Source: Paenibacillus pinisoli
GTDB taxonomy: Bacteria > Bacillota > Bacilli > Paenibacillales > Paenibacillaceae
DNA: 64,000 nt
Reading direction: 5' to 3'
Assembly (NCBI RefSeq): GCF_003605435.1
Contig: NZ_QXQB01000005.1
Coordinates: 186,001 to 250,000 of the forward strand
The notes beneath the pieces were generated by a model. The model was not told the origin of the DNA and did not search any database. It saw nothing but the letters and a program-made list of their open reading frames with translations. The position numbers and the translations under genes are program-made. This document shows, one piece after another, positions 1 to 7,673 of this stretch; the stretch's first letter is position 1, and every line of letters begins with the position of its first letter.

Positions 1-419
1 ACGTCGAAGCCGTTCACGCCCACCATCTCGATATTGCCGCCGCCAATGGAGCATCCCGTCATGCGTACGCTGCGGTCCCCCTTGCGCAATAAGATGGCCG
101 CAGTATTGGGATGAGGCCCGGGCTTCAGCTCGGACTGAAAGCTGATGGCAATTCCTTGATTAGCGGCAAGCCTGATGGAATCCCGGATCCGTTCATCATC
201 CGTATCGTAATCCATGATGCCGGCTGTAATGGCCAGATCCGTGCCATGACCCATATAGGTGTCTGCAAAAGATCCATAGAAGCGGATAACAGCTTCCTCG
301 GGCGAGGAACCCAGCGCTTGCCTCGCGCACCGTCCAAGCCTGACGGCCCCTGCCGTATGGGAACTGGAGGGGCCGATCATGCTGGGACCGATAATGGAGA
401 ATACATCCTTGAATCTCAT
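1..419 (-). CDS. sdaAB: L-serine dehydratase, beta subunit (partial, cut by left edge)
   Basis: The minus-strand frame starts at ATG 417-419 behind AAAGGGACT and stays open to the window edge (139 codons visible). The N-terminus reads MRFKDVFSIIGPSMIGPSSS followed by HTAGA, the hallmark of the beta chain of the iron-sulfur L-serine dehydratase, which deaminates L-serine to pyruvate and ammonia; further in comes a GSFADTYMGHGTD stretch, also typical. The alpha subunit would be expected just beyond the left edge. The gene lies 32 bases downstream of the DapA-like gene and may belong to the same transcript. Family identity is firm; regulation is not visible. Confidence 0.9.
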   Translation of the reverse strand, partial: MRFKDVFSIIGPSMIGPSSSHTAGAVRLGRCARQALGSSPEEAVIRFYGSFADTYMGHGTDLAITAGIMDYDTDDERIRDSIRLAANQGIAISFQSELKPGPHPNTAAILLRKGDRSVRMTGCSIGGGNIEMVGVNGFD

Positions 420-451
420 GGGCTCTAGTCCCTTTCTGTAAGTGTTGTGCG

Positions 452-1522
452 TCAGCCGTTGCTCAGCCACTTCTCCAAATGGGCTGCTACGAACGCATCG
501 TCATGAAGGTGAGGGTACTGTTCATACACCCGGTCAATCTCCTCCGATTGACCCGGAGACAGCTTCTCGTCCGGATTAAGGCACCAGGTTCCTTGGAGCA
601 GGCCTTGCCTGCGAAGCACTTCATGAATGCCGGGAATACACCCTTCAAAATAGTTCGCCGGATCAAAAAACGCCGCATTGGAATCTGTCACTTGAATGTT
701 GCGGGTGAGCCATTCCTTCGAAATGACGCCTACGCCGCGAACCGATTTGATCTCTTCCAGCAGCTCCACCGCCTTCTGCGTCCATACTGCCCAATGGCCG
801 AGCAATCCGCCGACAATCGGCTTCTCGACGATCTTCCCGTCAACTTGGAAGCGATAGGTCGTAAGCAGGTCCGCTACGATATTGTCGTCATTGCCGGTAT
901 AAAGCGCAATCTCGTTCCTTCTTTCCGAATAGCAGACCGCCCGTACGACATCAATCGTTTGATAACGGTTGAACGGCGCCATCTTAATGGCGACTACATT
1001 CGGGATGTCGGCAAAAGCTCGCCAGAAGCTGTAGGTGAAGATACGTCCGCCGACAGACGGCTGCAGATAAAATCCGATGACCGGCATAATGGCGGCAATC
1101 TGCTCGGTCCGCTTCAAGATATCGGCTTCGCTCCAGCCAGAGAGCCCTCCCATGCTAAGCAGCGCAGCGTCGTAACCGAACGCCAAGGCTGTTTGCGCTT
1201 CGCTAACCGCTTGCTCCGTGCCGCCGCAGACGCCAGCCACCTTGATGAACGGGCGATCCAGCTTTGCCCTGTCCACTTCCTCCGCTGCCATCCGAAGCAC
1301 GGTCTCGAGAAGCCCATGCTCCGGATCGCGAATTTCGAATTGGGTGGAGTGAACGCCGACCGCAATGCCTCCTGCGCCAGAGGCGATGTAATAACGGGTC
1401 AATGCCCGCTGATGCTTCTCGTCCAGCTTGCGGTTCTCATCAAGCGCCAGTGGATGCGCCGGAATAACCAGTCCATCATGAAGCGCGGCCAGCAGCTCTG
1501 GCGATAATTGTTGTGCGGACAT
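452..1522 (-). CDS. Dihydrodipicolinate synthase (DapA/NAL) superfamily protein
   Basis: A 356-residue TIM-barrel class I aldolase/lyase of the DHDPS/N-acetylneuraminate lyase superfamily. The Schiff-base lysine is probably K180 (VVAIKMAPF) and the conserved tyrosine Y152 (GFYLQP); the usual GTTGE loop is replaced by GVHSTQF near residues 56-62, so it is probably not lysine-pathway DapA. The ATG directly follows the TAG of the upstream epimerase gene (zero spacing), with AAAGGGG serving as ribosome site inside that gene, which indicates co-translation. Pairing with a Rossmann epimerase suggests catabolism of a sugar acid or amino-sugar derivative; the substrate is not readable from the sequence. 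Confidence 0.8.
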   Translation of the reverse strand: MSAQQLSPELLAALHDGLVIPAHPLALDENRKLDEKHQRALTRYYIASGAGGIAVGVHSTQFEIRDPEHGLLETVLRMAAEEVDRAKLDRPFIKVAGVCGGTEQAVSEAQTALAFGYDAALLSMGGLSGWSEADILKRTEQIAAIMPVIGFYLQPSVGGRIFTYSFWRAFADIPNVVAIKMAPFNRYQTIDVVRAVCYSERRNEIALYTGNDDNIVADLLTTYRFQVDGKIVEKPIVGGLLGHWAVWTQKAVELLEEIKSVRGVGVISKEWLTRNIQVTDSNAAFFDPANYFEGCIPGIHEVLRRQGLLQGTWCLNPDEKLSPGQSEEIDRVYEQYPHLHDDAFVAAHLEKWLSNG

Positions 1523-2539
1523 CTAGAATTTCCCCTTTCGTTCCTGGAAGTGTGTCGGCTTATTCCAAGTTGCTCCGCCCTGAAGCACCCAATCCGCCGT
1601 CCAATCGATCATTTGCATCAAGGAGACGCTAGGATAGCCAAACAGCTGATGAGACTTCGACGCATTGTTAAGCAGCGCCGTCTCCGATTCCGTCCCTTCG
1701 AACAGCGCCTCCTTGCCAAGGCGCTTCGCAAGCTCGCTAGCCGCCCAGCGGATGGATACCGTCTCGGGACCTGTAATATTCATTATCGTTGGAGGGCTGG
1801 AGCAATGCGTCAGGCAGCGGATCGCCATTGAGTTGGCATCGCCTTGCCAGATGACATTCGCAAACCCCATAGACAGGTTAATGGCGCGGCTTTCATGGAT
1901 AGCTCTTGCCAGCTCCAACAGCACGCCATAACGCATATCGATCGCATAGTTAAGCCGGTACATCACCATGGGGGTGCCATTGCGATGCGAGTGATATTCA
2001 AAGATCCGCTCTCGGCCGAGCGTTGATTGCGCATATTCACCAAGCGGGTCCGGCGCTATGCTTTCGTTCGCGCCGCCGCTGCTAACCGGTGAGAACGGAT
2101 AGATGTTGCCGGAGGAGAAGACGACGATACGGGAATCCTTGAATTTCTCAGCGACTCTGCCAGGAAGATAAGTATTCATCGCCCATGTGAAATGCTCATT
2201 GCCCGTCGTGCCGAACTTATTGCCCGCCATATAGATGACGTTGGCAGTGTCCGGCAGCGCCGACAGCGCTTCATTGTCCAGCAGCTCGCAGGAAATCGTC
2301 TCGATGCCGGATGATTCAAGCTCTGACCGGGCTTCCTTGTTGGAGAACCGCGATACTCCGATGACACGCTTGTTCAGTCCGCCCTCGCGAATCGCGTTCA
2401 TCGCGAGCCTCGCCAGGCTAGGCCCCATTTTCCCGCCGACTCCAAGCAGGATTAAATCACCGTCTACCTTTGCCAGGTCCTGTATCAATGCTTCTGAGGG
2501 CTGCGCCAGCTTTGCTTCCAATTCCGCAATCGTTTTCAT
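1523..2539 (-). CDS. NAD(P)-dependent epimerase/dehydratase family protein
   Basis: 338 residues, atypical extended-SDR Rossmann protein. The nucleotide loop is LLGVGGKMG near residues 32-39. The usual YxxxK active site appears as Y169 AQST, so the lysine position is threonine; a classical dehydrogenase/epimerase mechanism is therefore doubtful. I place the start at ATG 2537-2539, nine bases after AAGGAGG; the open frame runs 21 codons further upstream without a ribosome site. It is the first gene of the operon with the DapA-like gene and is preceded by a promoter and dyad (2573-2608). Function inferred only from fold and neighbours. Confidence 0.8.
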   Translation of the reverse strand: MKTIAELEAKLAQPSEALIQDLAKVDGDLILLGVGGKMGPSLARLAMNAIREGGLNKRVIGVSRFSNKEARSELESSGIETISCELLDNEALSALPDTANVIYMAGNKFGTTGNEHFTWAMNTYLPGRVAEKFKDSRIVVFSSGNIYPFSPVSSGGANESIAPDPLGEYAQSTLGRERIFEYHSHRNGTPMVMYRLNYAIDMRYGVLLELARAIHESRAINLSMGFANVIWQGDANSMAIRCLTHCSSPPTIMNITGPETVSIRWAASELAKRLGKEALFEGTESETALLNNASKSHQLFGYPSVSLMQMIDWTADWVLQGGATWNKPTHFQERKGKF

Positions 2540-2572
2540 CTTTTTCGTGCCTCCTTGGTTGTCGTTACCCCC

Positions 2573-2602
2573 ATGATACGTCCCGATTCGATATAAAGAC
2601 AA
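2573..2602 (-). promoter_or_regulatory. Candidate sigma-A promoter of the epimerase/DapA-like operon
   Basis: On the minus strand TTGTCT (2602-2597) is followed after 18 bases by TATCAT (2578-2573), about 34 bases before the start codon of the epimerase gene. The -35 box is embedded in the 2595-2608 dyad. Pattern match only. Confidence 0.45.
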
Positions 2603-2608
2603 GTCTTT
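2595..2608. promoter_or_regulatory. 14-bp dyad, candidate operator over the -35 box
   Basis: AAAGAC-AA-GTCTTT, perfect 6-bp arms, overlapping the -35 hexamer of the promoter above. A related half site (GACTTTAAA) follows at 2615. The nearest candidate binder is the GGDEF-like/winged-helix protein encoded at 2651-3970; this link is inference. Confidence 0.4.
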
Positions 2609-2630
2609 TAAATGACTTTAAATAGGCTAT

Positions 2631-2668
2631 AAAAAAAGACAAGCCTCAGCTTATTGCTGTGACTTGTC
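2631..2668 (-). terminator. Rho-independent terminator overlapping the regulator stop
   Basis: Arms GACAAG (2638-2643) and CTTGTC (2663-2668) with an inner CAGC/GCTG pairing, followed on the minus strand by seven T residues (2637-2631). The last codons and TAA of the 2651-3970 gene lie inside the stem. It insulates the regulator from the downstream operon. Confidence 0.7.
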
Positions 2669-3970
2669 CATCAGAAATGGAAAACGGTAGATTTGGCGAG
2701 GCCTTCCCTTCGGCACTTTCTCCATGCCGGCAATCTCGGCAAGGCCGTTGTCAATCCACAGAAGCAGCAGCCGGTGCGCGCTTCGTACAGATATGCCCAA
2801 TACGGAAGCCAGATCATGAACCTTGTATTCATATTTGCCGAATTTGCTCGTATTCGCCAGCAGCCTGCTTAAATAAGCGCTTGTCATCCCGGAATCCTCC
2901 GCCAGCTTGATGAGCGCGGGTTCGGTAGGAGCAAGAATGGCCTGCACGGGATCAGCCATCTCCAGAGGTCCGATGACGGTCACATCTTCCCTGACGATAA
3001 AGCATGTATTGCCTCCGGCCTCCTTCGCTTTGCGGAGCGCGGCTCTCGCATTGGTACCGGCAGCATTTGCCGTCACGCCGAAGCCGATGCCTACGCTAAG
3101 CGATATCCCGTAGCTTTTGTTCGCATCCTTGGCCAGCGGAATGGTCTTGTAGCCGCCCGTCTCCCGCTCGAAGATCCCGCGGGTCGTGAAGAACAGGAAC
3201 TCGTCGCCGCCAAGCGACATCGAGTAGCCGTCGAGCGATTCCACATAGCCCAGCACCATCCGGTGAATATCCAGCTTCAGCTTCTGCACTTCATGCTCAT
3301 TATGCCGCTGCATCACAAGCTTGCCGAAGTCGTCGACATTAATCATTCCGACCACAATCTGCGCCTCCTTGTTGCGGCGGGATTCCGTGGACAGCAATGC
3401 CCTCTCCAGCGTTACGGTCATGTCTTGCTCCGACGGAAGCAGCCACTCGCTGGGCACTTGCCTCGCCTCCAGCTGCCGGGCGACATGCTCGATGCCAGTG
3501 AAGGCAACTGAGCAGCGGCCCTCTGCGAACTGGGACTGGTGAAAGGCAACCAGCTTATCCGGAGATGCATAGGCTGGACCGTCATATACGACGATGCGCG
3601 TATGCTCCAGACCCAGATCCTTTAATGTTCGTGTCACGATCGTTTTGGTCAGCGTATCGACAGATATGCCGCCCTGAAGCTTGCCGCATTGCATCGCGCG
3701 GAATAACGCCTTATACAATCCGGCGCCTGTTAACGGCAAATAATGAACCGGTATGGACGGCTGCAATTGTTCCTTCACAAGACGATGAGCGAGTGGCCCG
3801 GAGAGCAGAAGCACCTCTACCTCGCCGCTAACCTCCAAAGCAGCGGCAGGCGCTTCGCTTTCATGCTCGATCACGCGCGTAACAGGCACGAAGGTTGGAA
3901 ATGCCTTCATCACCGAAAGCATCTTGTCTATGATGGACGCAGTGCCGATAACTCCGATTTTGATCTGCAT
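2651..3970 (-). CDS. GGDEF-like nucleotidyl-cyclase-fold protein fused to a winged helix
   Basis: 439 residues. Residues 1-110 form a PrpR-N-like Rossmann region (IGVIGTASI, PVHYLPLTGAGLY). Residues about 200-330 resemble a GGDEF/cyclase domain: SLGGDEFLFF at 252-261 and a late VGIGFG...AALRKAKEAGGN block typical of the GGDEF C-terminal half. Residues 345-435 look like a winged-helix DNA-binding domain (VHDLASVLGISVRSAHRLLLLW) ending in a basic KGRPRQ patch. The start is ATG 3968-3970 after AAAGGAG; a TTG 18 bases upstream is less likely because it lies before that site. Probably a transcription factor sensing a nucleotide or metabolite, likely controlling the downstream operon. Whether it makes or binds a cyclic nucleotide is unknown. 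Confidence 0.7.
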   Translation of the reverse strand: MQIKIGVIGTASIIDKMLSVMKAFPTFVPVTRVIEHESEAPAAALEVSGEVEVLLLSGPLAHRLVKEQLQPSIPVHYLPLTGAGLYKALFRAMQCGKLQGGISVDTLTKTIVTRTLKDLGLEHTRIVVYDGPAYASPDKLVAFHQSQFAEGRCSVAFTGIEHVARQLEARQVPSEWLLPSEQDMTVTLERALLSTESRRNKEAQIVVGMINVDDFGKLVMQRHNEHEVQKLKLDIHRMVLGYVESLDGYSMSLGGDEFLFFTTRGIFERETGGYKTIPLAKDANKSYGISLSVGIGFGVTANAAGTNARAALRKAKEAGGNTCFIVREDVTVIGPLEMADPVQAILAPTEPALIKLAEDSGMTSAYLSRLLANTSKFGKYEYKVHDLASVLGISVRSAHRLLLLWIDNGLAEIAGMEKVPKGRPRQIYRFPFLMDKSQQ

Positions 3971-4037
3971 GTGCTGCTCCTTTGTCAATTAAAAATGATT
4001 GTTCGATCGCATTTGTTCGTCCCTATAGTTAATGCTA

Positions 4038-4850
4038 TTAATAAAATCGAATATCCGTGATTTTCCCTTGCTCGCGATAGCCCAAGCTGCGATAGACGCC
4101 ATTGGAATGGGGGTTGCTTAAATCCGCATACAGCATCGGCGTAAGCCCCTCATTTAATACCTTGCGGGTAAGCTCGCCTACAAGCGCGCTTGCGTATCCT
4201 TTCTTCCGGTGTCTGCGTGGCGTGTAGACCGCATTGATGCGAGCATGTCTCGGCGATCTTTGAGCAATGTTGGCCATAGAGACCATCTCTTCGCCTACCA
4301 TCCATAGATACAGGTTCTCAGCCGTAATTAATCGCTCCGCTCCCGGCAGTTGACTCTCAGCATCAACGGCAATGCCATAAGCATCTTCGGAGAAGCCGGC
4401 CAGAAATTCCGCTACATTGCGAATATCGTGACTTCCGGCAAGGCGTGATTCGCCAGCTACCCCGCTGACAATTCTGACGTGGGGACAAGCATAAGCCTCC
4501 ATGCTCATTTCGACTTCGCAGTTCAATCCGTGCCGGCTTGTATAGGCGATGGAGAATTGTTCGGCGGTCTCCGGATCGGATATAATGCCCGGCAGGCCAT
4601 TGGCCCCAAGCAAGCCGCATAAGGCTTCAATTCGCTGCCCGCGATCCTTCTCTGTAAGCTTCTTCGACAGCCACAACCAGCCTTTGTAGTCCACCGACTG
4701 TGCATACATCAGATTGCCGTCCTCCGACTTCAATCTGTGCGCACAATTGCCCTGGACAATCGTATGAAACAACTGATAAGCAGCTTCATCCTGCAAAAAC
4801 CCGGGATGAGGCCGGTTCAAATCCTCTTGCAGCAATTCCGTAAAGCTCAC
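4038..4850 (-). CDS. GNAT family N-acetyltransferase
   Basis: About 270 residues with the GNAT acetyl-CoA fold in the C-terminal half: a VYTPRRHRKKGYASALVGEL pyrophosphate-binding loop and the late strand-helix pair YADLSNPHSNGVYRSLGY. The N-terminal half is longer than in minimal GNATs, as in FR47-like enzymes. I prefer the GTG at 4848-4850 because GGGGGAAGC precedes it at good distance; an ATG at 4940 is in frame but has no ribosome site and adds a low-complexity leader. Transcribed alone or with the flanking minus-strand genes; substrate unknown. Confidence 0.75.
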   Translation of the reverse strand: MSFTELLQEDLNRPHPGFLQDEAAYQLFHTIVQGNCAHRLKSEDGNLMYAQSVDYKGWLWLSKKLTEKDRGQRIEALCGLLGANGLPGIISDPETAEQFSIAYTSRHGLNCEVEMSMEAYACPHVRIVSGVAGESRLAGSHDIRNVAEFLAGFSEDAYGIAVDAESQLPGAERLITAENLYLWMVGEEMVSMANIAQRSPRHARINAVYTPRRHRKKGYASALVGELTRKVLNEGLTPMLYADLSNPHSNGVYRSLGYREQGKITDIRFY

Positions 4851-4990
4851 ACGCTTCCCCCTTTCCCCAGCGCCTAATCGAATAGCTCCATTCCCTTGCG
4901 GGAAGGAGCCTAATCTCGTGCGGGCCATGATTTTTATCAAGTTTAATAGCGCTGTTAGAAGTTGTCAATGTCCAATTACTTGACCGTCAT

Positions 4991-5392
4991 TTATAGCGTC
5001 CGGCTTAGGCTGATCTTGTTGGGATAGGTGTAGGCAAAGCCCTGCTTCTGGTAAAGGGGGATGGACGGCACGTCGGACATGAGAGTGATCTCCGCGCCAT
5101 CTGCCCCACTCGCTTCGATATATGCCATCAAGTCGTTCAGGACGGCTAGCGTATGCTCTGCATTAGCATATTCGGGATGCATGATGAGATCCGCAATCAT
5201 AAACGTATACCTTCCGTCTCCGACCACACGTCCCATACCTATCGCTTCTTCCTCCTCTCCCAACAAGGCTATGCCGTACAGGGAATGTTTCAAAGCCTTC
5301 TGGAGCTGAGCTTCTTCCTTCACCGGCATTCCGTTCACGCGAGCGAGTTCTTGATACAATTCAGCACTTAGGATTACACGTCTCGGATTCAT
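4991..5392 (-). CDS. GNAT family N-acetyltransferase
   Basis: 133 residues, a compact GNAT: the central strand MGRVVGDGRYTFMIADLIMHPEY and the late VPSIPLYQKQGFAYTYP are recognisable, and the P-loop region is shortened (YANAEHTLAVLNDLMAYI). The start is ATG 5390-5392, nine bases after AAAAGGAG; ATG and GTG codons farther upstream lack such a site. It is divergent from the MerR gene at 5584, the two promoters lying back to back. Substrate unknown. Confidence 0.7.
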   Translation of the reverse strand: MNPRRVILSAELYQELARVNGMPVKEEAQLQKALKHSLYGIALLGEEEEAIGMGRVVGDGRYTFMIADLIMHPEYANAEHTLAVLNDLMAYIEASGADGAEITLMSDVPSIPLYQKQGFAYTYPNKISLSRTL

Positions 5393-5526
5393 ATTCGGAC
5401 TCTCCTTTTCAATGTGGATACGATCCATCATACTACATTCATGCAAGTGCTAAAGTTGATCTACTATGAAGCGGGATACAAACGTTATTAAGATTATTTA
5501 TGCACTTTAAGGTTTGAAATGAAGGC

Positions 5527-5567
5527 TTGCTGAGCGTGGCTCTGTCTGCTATAGTAGAAATCTACTT
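5527..5567 (+). promoter_or_regulatory. Candidate sigma-A promoter with dyad for the MerR gene
   Basis: TTGCTG (5527-5532), 17-base spacer, TATAGT (5550-5555), then a perfect dyad AGTAGA-AA-TCTACT at 5554-5567 overlapping the -10 and the likely start point. MerR proteins normally bind dyads between -35 and -10; this one sits further downstream, more like an autorepression site. Confidence 0.5.
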
Positions 5568-5583
5568 TTTTTGACAAAGGACG

Positions 5584-6321
5584 GTGCAATTTGTGCGATT
5601 CTACCGCCCCATCGATATTGCCCGGGAGCTTGGCATCAGTACAAGCGCTTTGCGACATTACGAGTCGTGGGGCGTCATTCCAAGTCCGGAGAGAGCAGAG
5701 AACGGCTATCGTCTCTATACGGAGGTTCATGCCGCATACTTTCGTTGCTTGCGGGCCATGTTCCCCGGCTTCGGGGTAAGCGTCACTTGTCAGACGCTGA
5801 AGCATGTCATGAATGGAGATATTAACGCCGCTTTTTGGCTGGTTAACAGAGAACAAGCTTTGCTGCATGAAGAGAAGACGGTCGCTGATCAGACGCTAGC
5901 GCTCCTTCAGCAGCCCGATCTCCCTCCTGTCCGCGGGAAGAAGCGGCTGGGACGAATGAGCATTGGCGAAGCGGCAGCCTACACGAATGTCCAGGCATCG
6001 GCCATCCGCCACTGGGAGAAAGAAGGATTGATCATACCCGAACGAGATCCGGAGAACGGCTACCGGATATTCGGCGCTACGCAAATCCGGCAAATCCTGC
6101 TTATACGAACCTTGCGCCGCACTGTATACTTGCTGGACCGTATGCGCGCGATTGTCAAAGCGGTTGAGCATCATGATGTCGAGAAAGCAAAGGAAGTGAC
6201 AGAGGAAGCCTTGCATGTGCTGCATGGCCGCATCCAGCTTCAGCTAAGCGGAATCTATCATCTTATCGAGCTATGCCGAACGTCCGGTCACATCAAGCCT
6301 ATGTATGGATGGCAACACTAG
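5584..6321 (+). CDS. Tandem MerR-type transcriptional regulator
   Basis: 245 residues holding two MerR winged-helix domains: residues 6-75 (DIARELGISTSALRHYESWG then ERAENGYRLY) and residues 123-190 (MSIGEAAAYTNVQASAIRHW then ERDPENGYRIF), followed by a helical tail of about 50 residues. Most MerR proteins have one such domain and dimerise; this one carries both in one chain. The GTG at 5584 is very close to AAAGGA; GTG 5593 (giving MRFYRP) has better spacing, so the start is uncertain by three codons. No effector-binding domain is visible; the target may be the divergent GNAT gene or itself. Confidence 0.8.
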   Translation: MQFVRFYRPIDIARELGISTSALRHYESWGVIPSPERAENGYRLYTEVHAAYFRCLRAMFPGFGVSVTCQTLKHVMNGDINAAFWLVNREQALLHEEKTVADQTLALLQQPDLPPVRGKKRLGRMSIGEAAAYTNVQASAIRHWEKEGLIIPERDPENGYRIFGATQIRQILLIRTLRRTVYLLDRMRAIVKAVEHHDVEKAKEVTEEALHVLHGRIQLQLSGIYHLIELCRTSGHIKPMYGWQH

Positions 6322-6426
6322 TCTCCGACTCCGTTGCAGCAGCTGCGTGGCAACTAAATAGGAGCTAGCCCAAAAGGGGCTGAGCTAAAAGGAAAATAAA
6401 GTATAGGTTGGTAGCAGACTTTCCGC

Positions 6427-6880
6427 TCAGCGCATACACTCTATGCCGAGTTTCTCGGCTTGCAGCTCAATTTCCAGCCCACGCACACGCTCTATGCCGA
6501 GTTTCTCGGCCTGCAGCTCAGTTTCCGCCCTACTCGCACACTCTATGCTGAGTTTCTCGGCTTGCAGTTCAATTTCCAGCCCACGCACACACTCTAAGCC
6601 GAGTTTCTCGGCCTGCAGCTCAATTTCCACCCTGCTCGCACGCTCTATGCCGAGTTTCTCGGGTTGCAGTTCAACTTCCGGCCCACGCACACACTCTAAG
6701 CCGAGTTTCTCGGCCTGCAGCTCAATTTCTGCCATACTCACACGCTCTATGCCGAGTTTCTCGGGTTGCAGATCAATTTCCACCCTGCTCGCACGCTCTA
6801 TGCCGAGTTTCTCGGCTAACAGATTACCTTCCACCCAGTTAGCACGCGCTAAGCTATGTTTTACGGCTTGCAGATCAGCT
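6427..6880. repeat. 51-bp tandem repeat array (about 8 to 8.6 copies)
   Basis: Units begin with TATGCCGAGTTTCTCGGC-like sequence at 51-base steps (for example 6441 and 6492). Each unit contains the small palindrome CCGAG-TTT-CTCGG. Copies differ by point changes, and the copy nearest 6880 is strongly diverged, which suggests growth from an older unit. Units are contiguous without unique spacers, so this is not a CRISPR array. Confidence 0.9.
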
Positions 6881-6897
6881 TTCTCATCGGCTCCCAC
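6427..6897 (-). CDS. Hypothetical 17-residue-repeat protein
   Basis: A 156-codon frame from GTG 6895-6897 to TGA 6427 made almost wholly of a 17-residue repeat, consensus AEKLGIERVRGLEIELQ, in seven clear copies, a truncated last copy, and one diverged first copy (AVKHSLARANWVEGNLL) still in the same 17-residue register. Charged residues alternate with Leu/Ile, so a helical or solenoid fold is possible. The ribosome site is weak (GGGA), there is no clear promoter, and the complementary strand is also open through the array. It may be coding, or a minisatellite that happens to be open because its period is a multiple of three. Confidence 0.4.
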   Translation of the reverse strand: MGADEKADLQAVKHSLARANWVEGNLLAEKLGIERASRVEIDLQPEKLGIERVSMAEIELQAEKLGLECVRGPEVELQPEKLGIERASRVEIELQAEKLGLECVRGLEIELQAEKLSIECASRAETELQAEKLGIERVRGLEIELQAEKLGIECMR

Positions 6898-6931
6898 GAG
6901 ATTGTCCCAAAAGGATACGTTTCATGACTGA

Positions 6932-7288
6932 GAAGACGGCTTCCAGCGCAATTTCTTTACTTTCGATGCGAAAGCGGTTGATTGTGCGGAGGTCTGTACG
7001 TTGCCTTACCTGACGGCAACGGAATCACTATGAACGAAGGAAACGACAGAAAGTCGATATGAAATGTGTAAGCATCTTTTCACAGTGAAGGCTGTGAAGG
7101 GCAGCGAGGGTTGTAAAGATTCTCCGCACTCAGCGGTTCGAAGGATGATGGAGCTGTGGAGTATATTTCGGCAAATTAAAAATTACCGGAGATTCAGACG
7201 TTTTATGGCTTCGAGGCTTTTCTAAGGAAAGCTAAAGGTCGGGCGACTTTCGCTCACCCATAATGCATTGAGGATAGCAGACGTGAAT
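6932..7288. other. Intergenic stretch without a recognisable gene
   Basis: I see no convincing reading frame on either strand. The only structure noted is a 7-bp inverted repeat CGTTGCC/GGCAACG near 6993-7020 without a following T-run. Confidence 0.5.
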
Positions 7289-7347
7289 CTTAAACCAAAA
7301 ATGACGATGCAAGGATACCTCCTTCGCATCGTCATTTTTGGTTTAAG
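7289..7347. terminator. Strong bidirectional terminator hairpin
   Basis: Perfect 22-bp inverted repeat (7289-7310 with 7326-7347), 15-base loop containing AAGG/CCTT, an A-tract on the left and T-tract on the right arm. It lies about 80 bases downstream of the small gene ending at 7429 on the minus strand and would terminate that transcript. Confidence 0.7.
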
Positions 7348-7428
7348 CTAATCTCATTGTTTAGGCAAACTGTATATAGTGAGCCAACTTACTTTTGAAA
7401 TAGCCCCTTTTGCCACAATGCAAATCTC

Positions 7429-7635
7429 CTACGGCTGCAGGCTCATGCCTTGTTCAGCCAAAGCCTGCTTAATCACGGCCATGGCATTAGGCCCCATGCC
7501 GTGAAGCTTCATCAGCTCGGCTTCGCTTTCGCCGGAAAGCTGAGACAGCCCGGTATAACCTGCATGTGCAAGAGCCCGCAGAGCAGGCTTTGCCAGCTTA
7601 GGAAAGCCGGATGCGGAAGATTGTTCACTCGGCAT
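7429..7635 (-). CDS. Small helix-hairpin-helix protein, RpoA-CTD-like
   Basis: 68 residues. The region FPKLAKPALRALAHAGYTGLSQLSGESEAELMKLHGMGPNAMAVIKQAL matches the helix-hairpin-helix fold of the RNA polymerase alpha C-terminal domain, including the GMGP hairpin. Such stand-alone domains are common in Bacillales and probably bind DNA, but no target is known from sequence. A terminator follows at 7289-7347. The MFS gene ends 38 bases upstream, so the two may share a transcript. Confidence 0.65.
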   Translation of the reverse strand: MPSEQSSASGFPKLAKPALRALAHAGYTGLSQLSGESEAELMKLHGMGPNAMAVIKQALAEQGMSLQP

Positions 7636-7673
7636 AAGAACGCCCCCAGTTCACTTCATATTAGCCCCTTCAA

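Noticed and set aside
6427..6880. CRISPR array
   Set aside because: Units are contiguous 51-bp tandem copies without unique spacers, and no cas gene is nearby.
6443..6931. Plus-strand protein (MPSFSACSS-type repeat)
   Set aside because: It is the complement of the 51-bp array; Ser/Cys-rich composition and lack of a ribosome site make it less likely than the minus frame.
7289..7347. Perfect 22-bp inverted repeat as a transposon end or MITE
   Set aside because: It is a single compact hairpin with A- and T-tracts just after a gene stop and without target duplication; a bidirectional terminator explains it.
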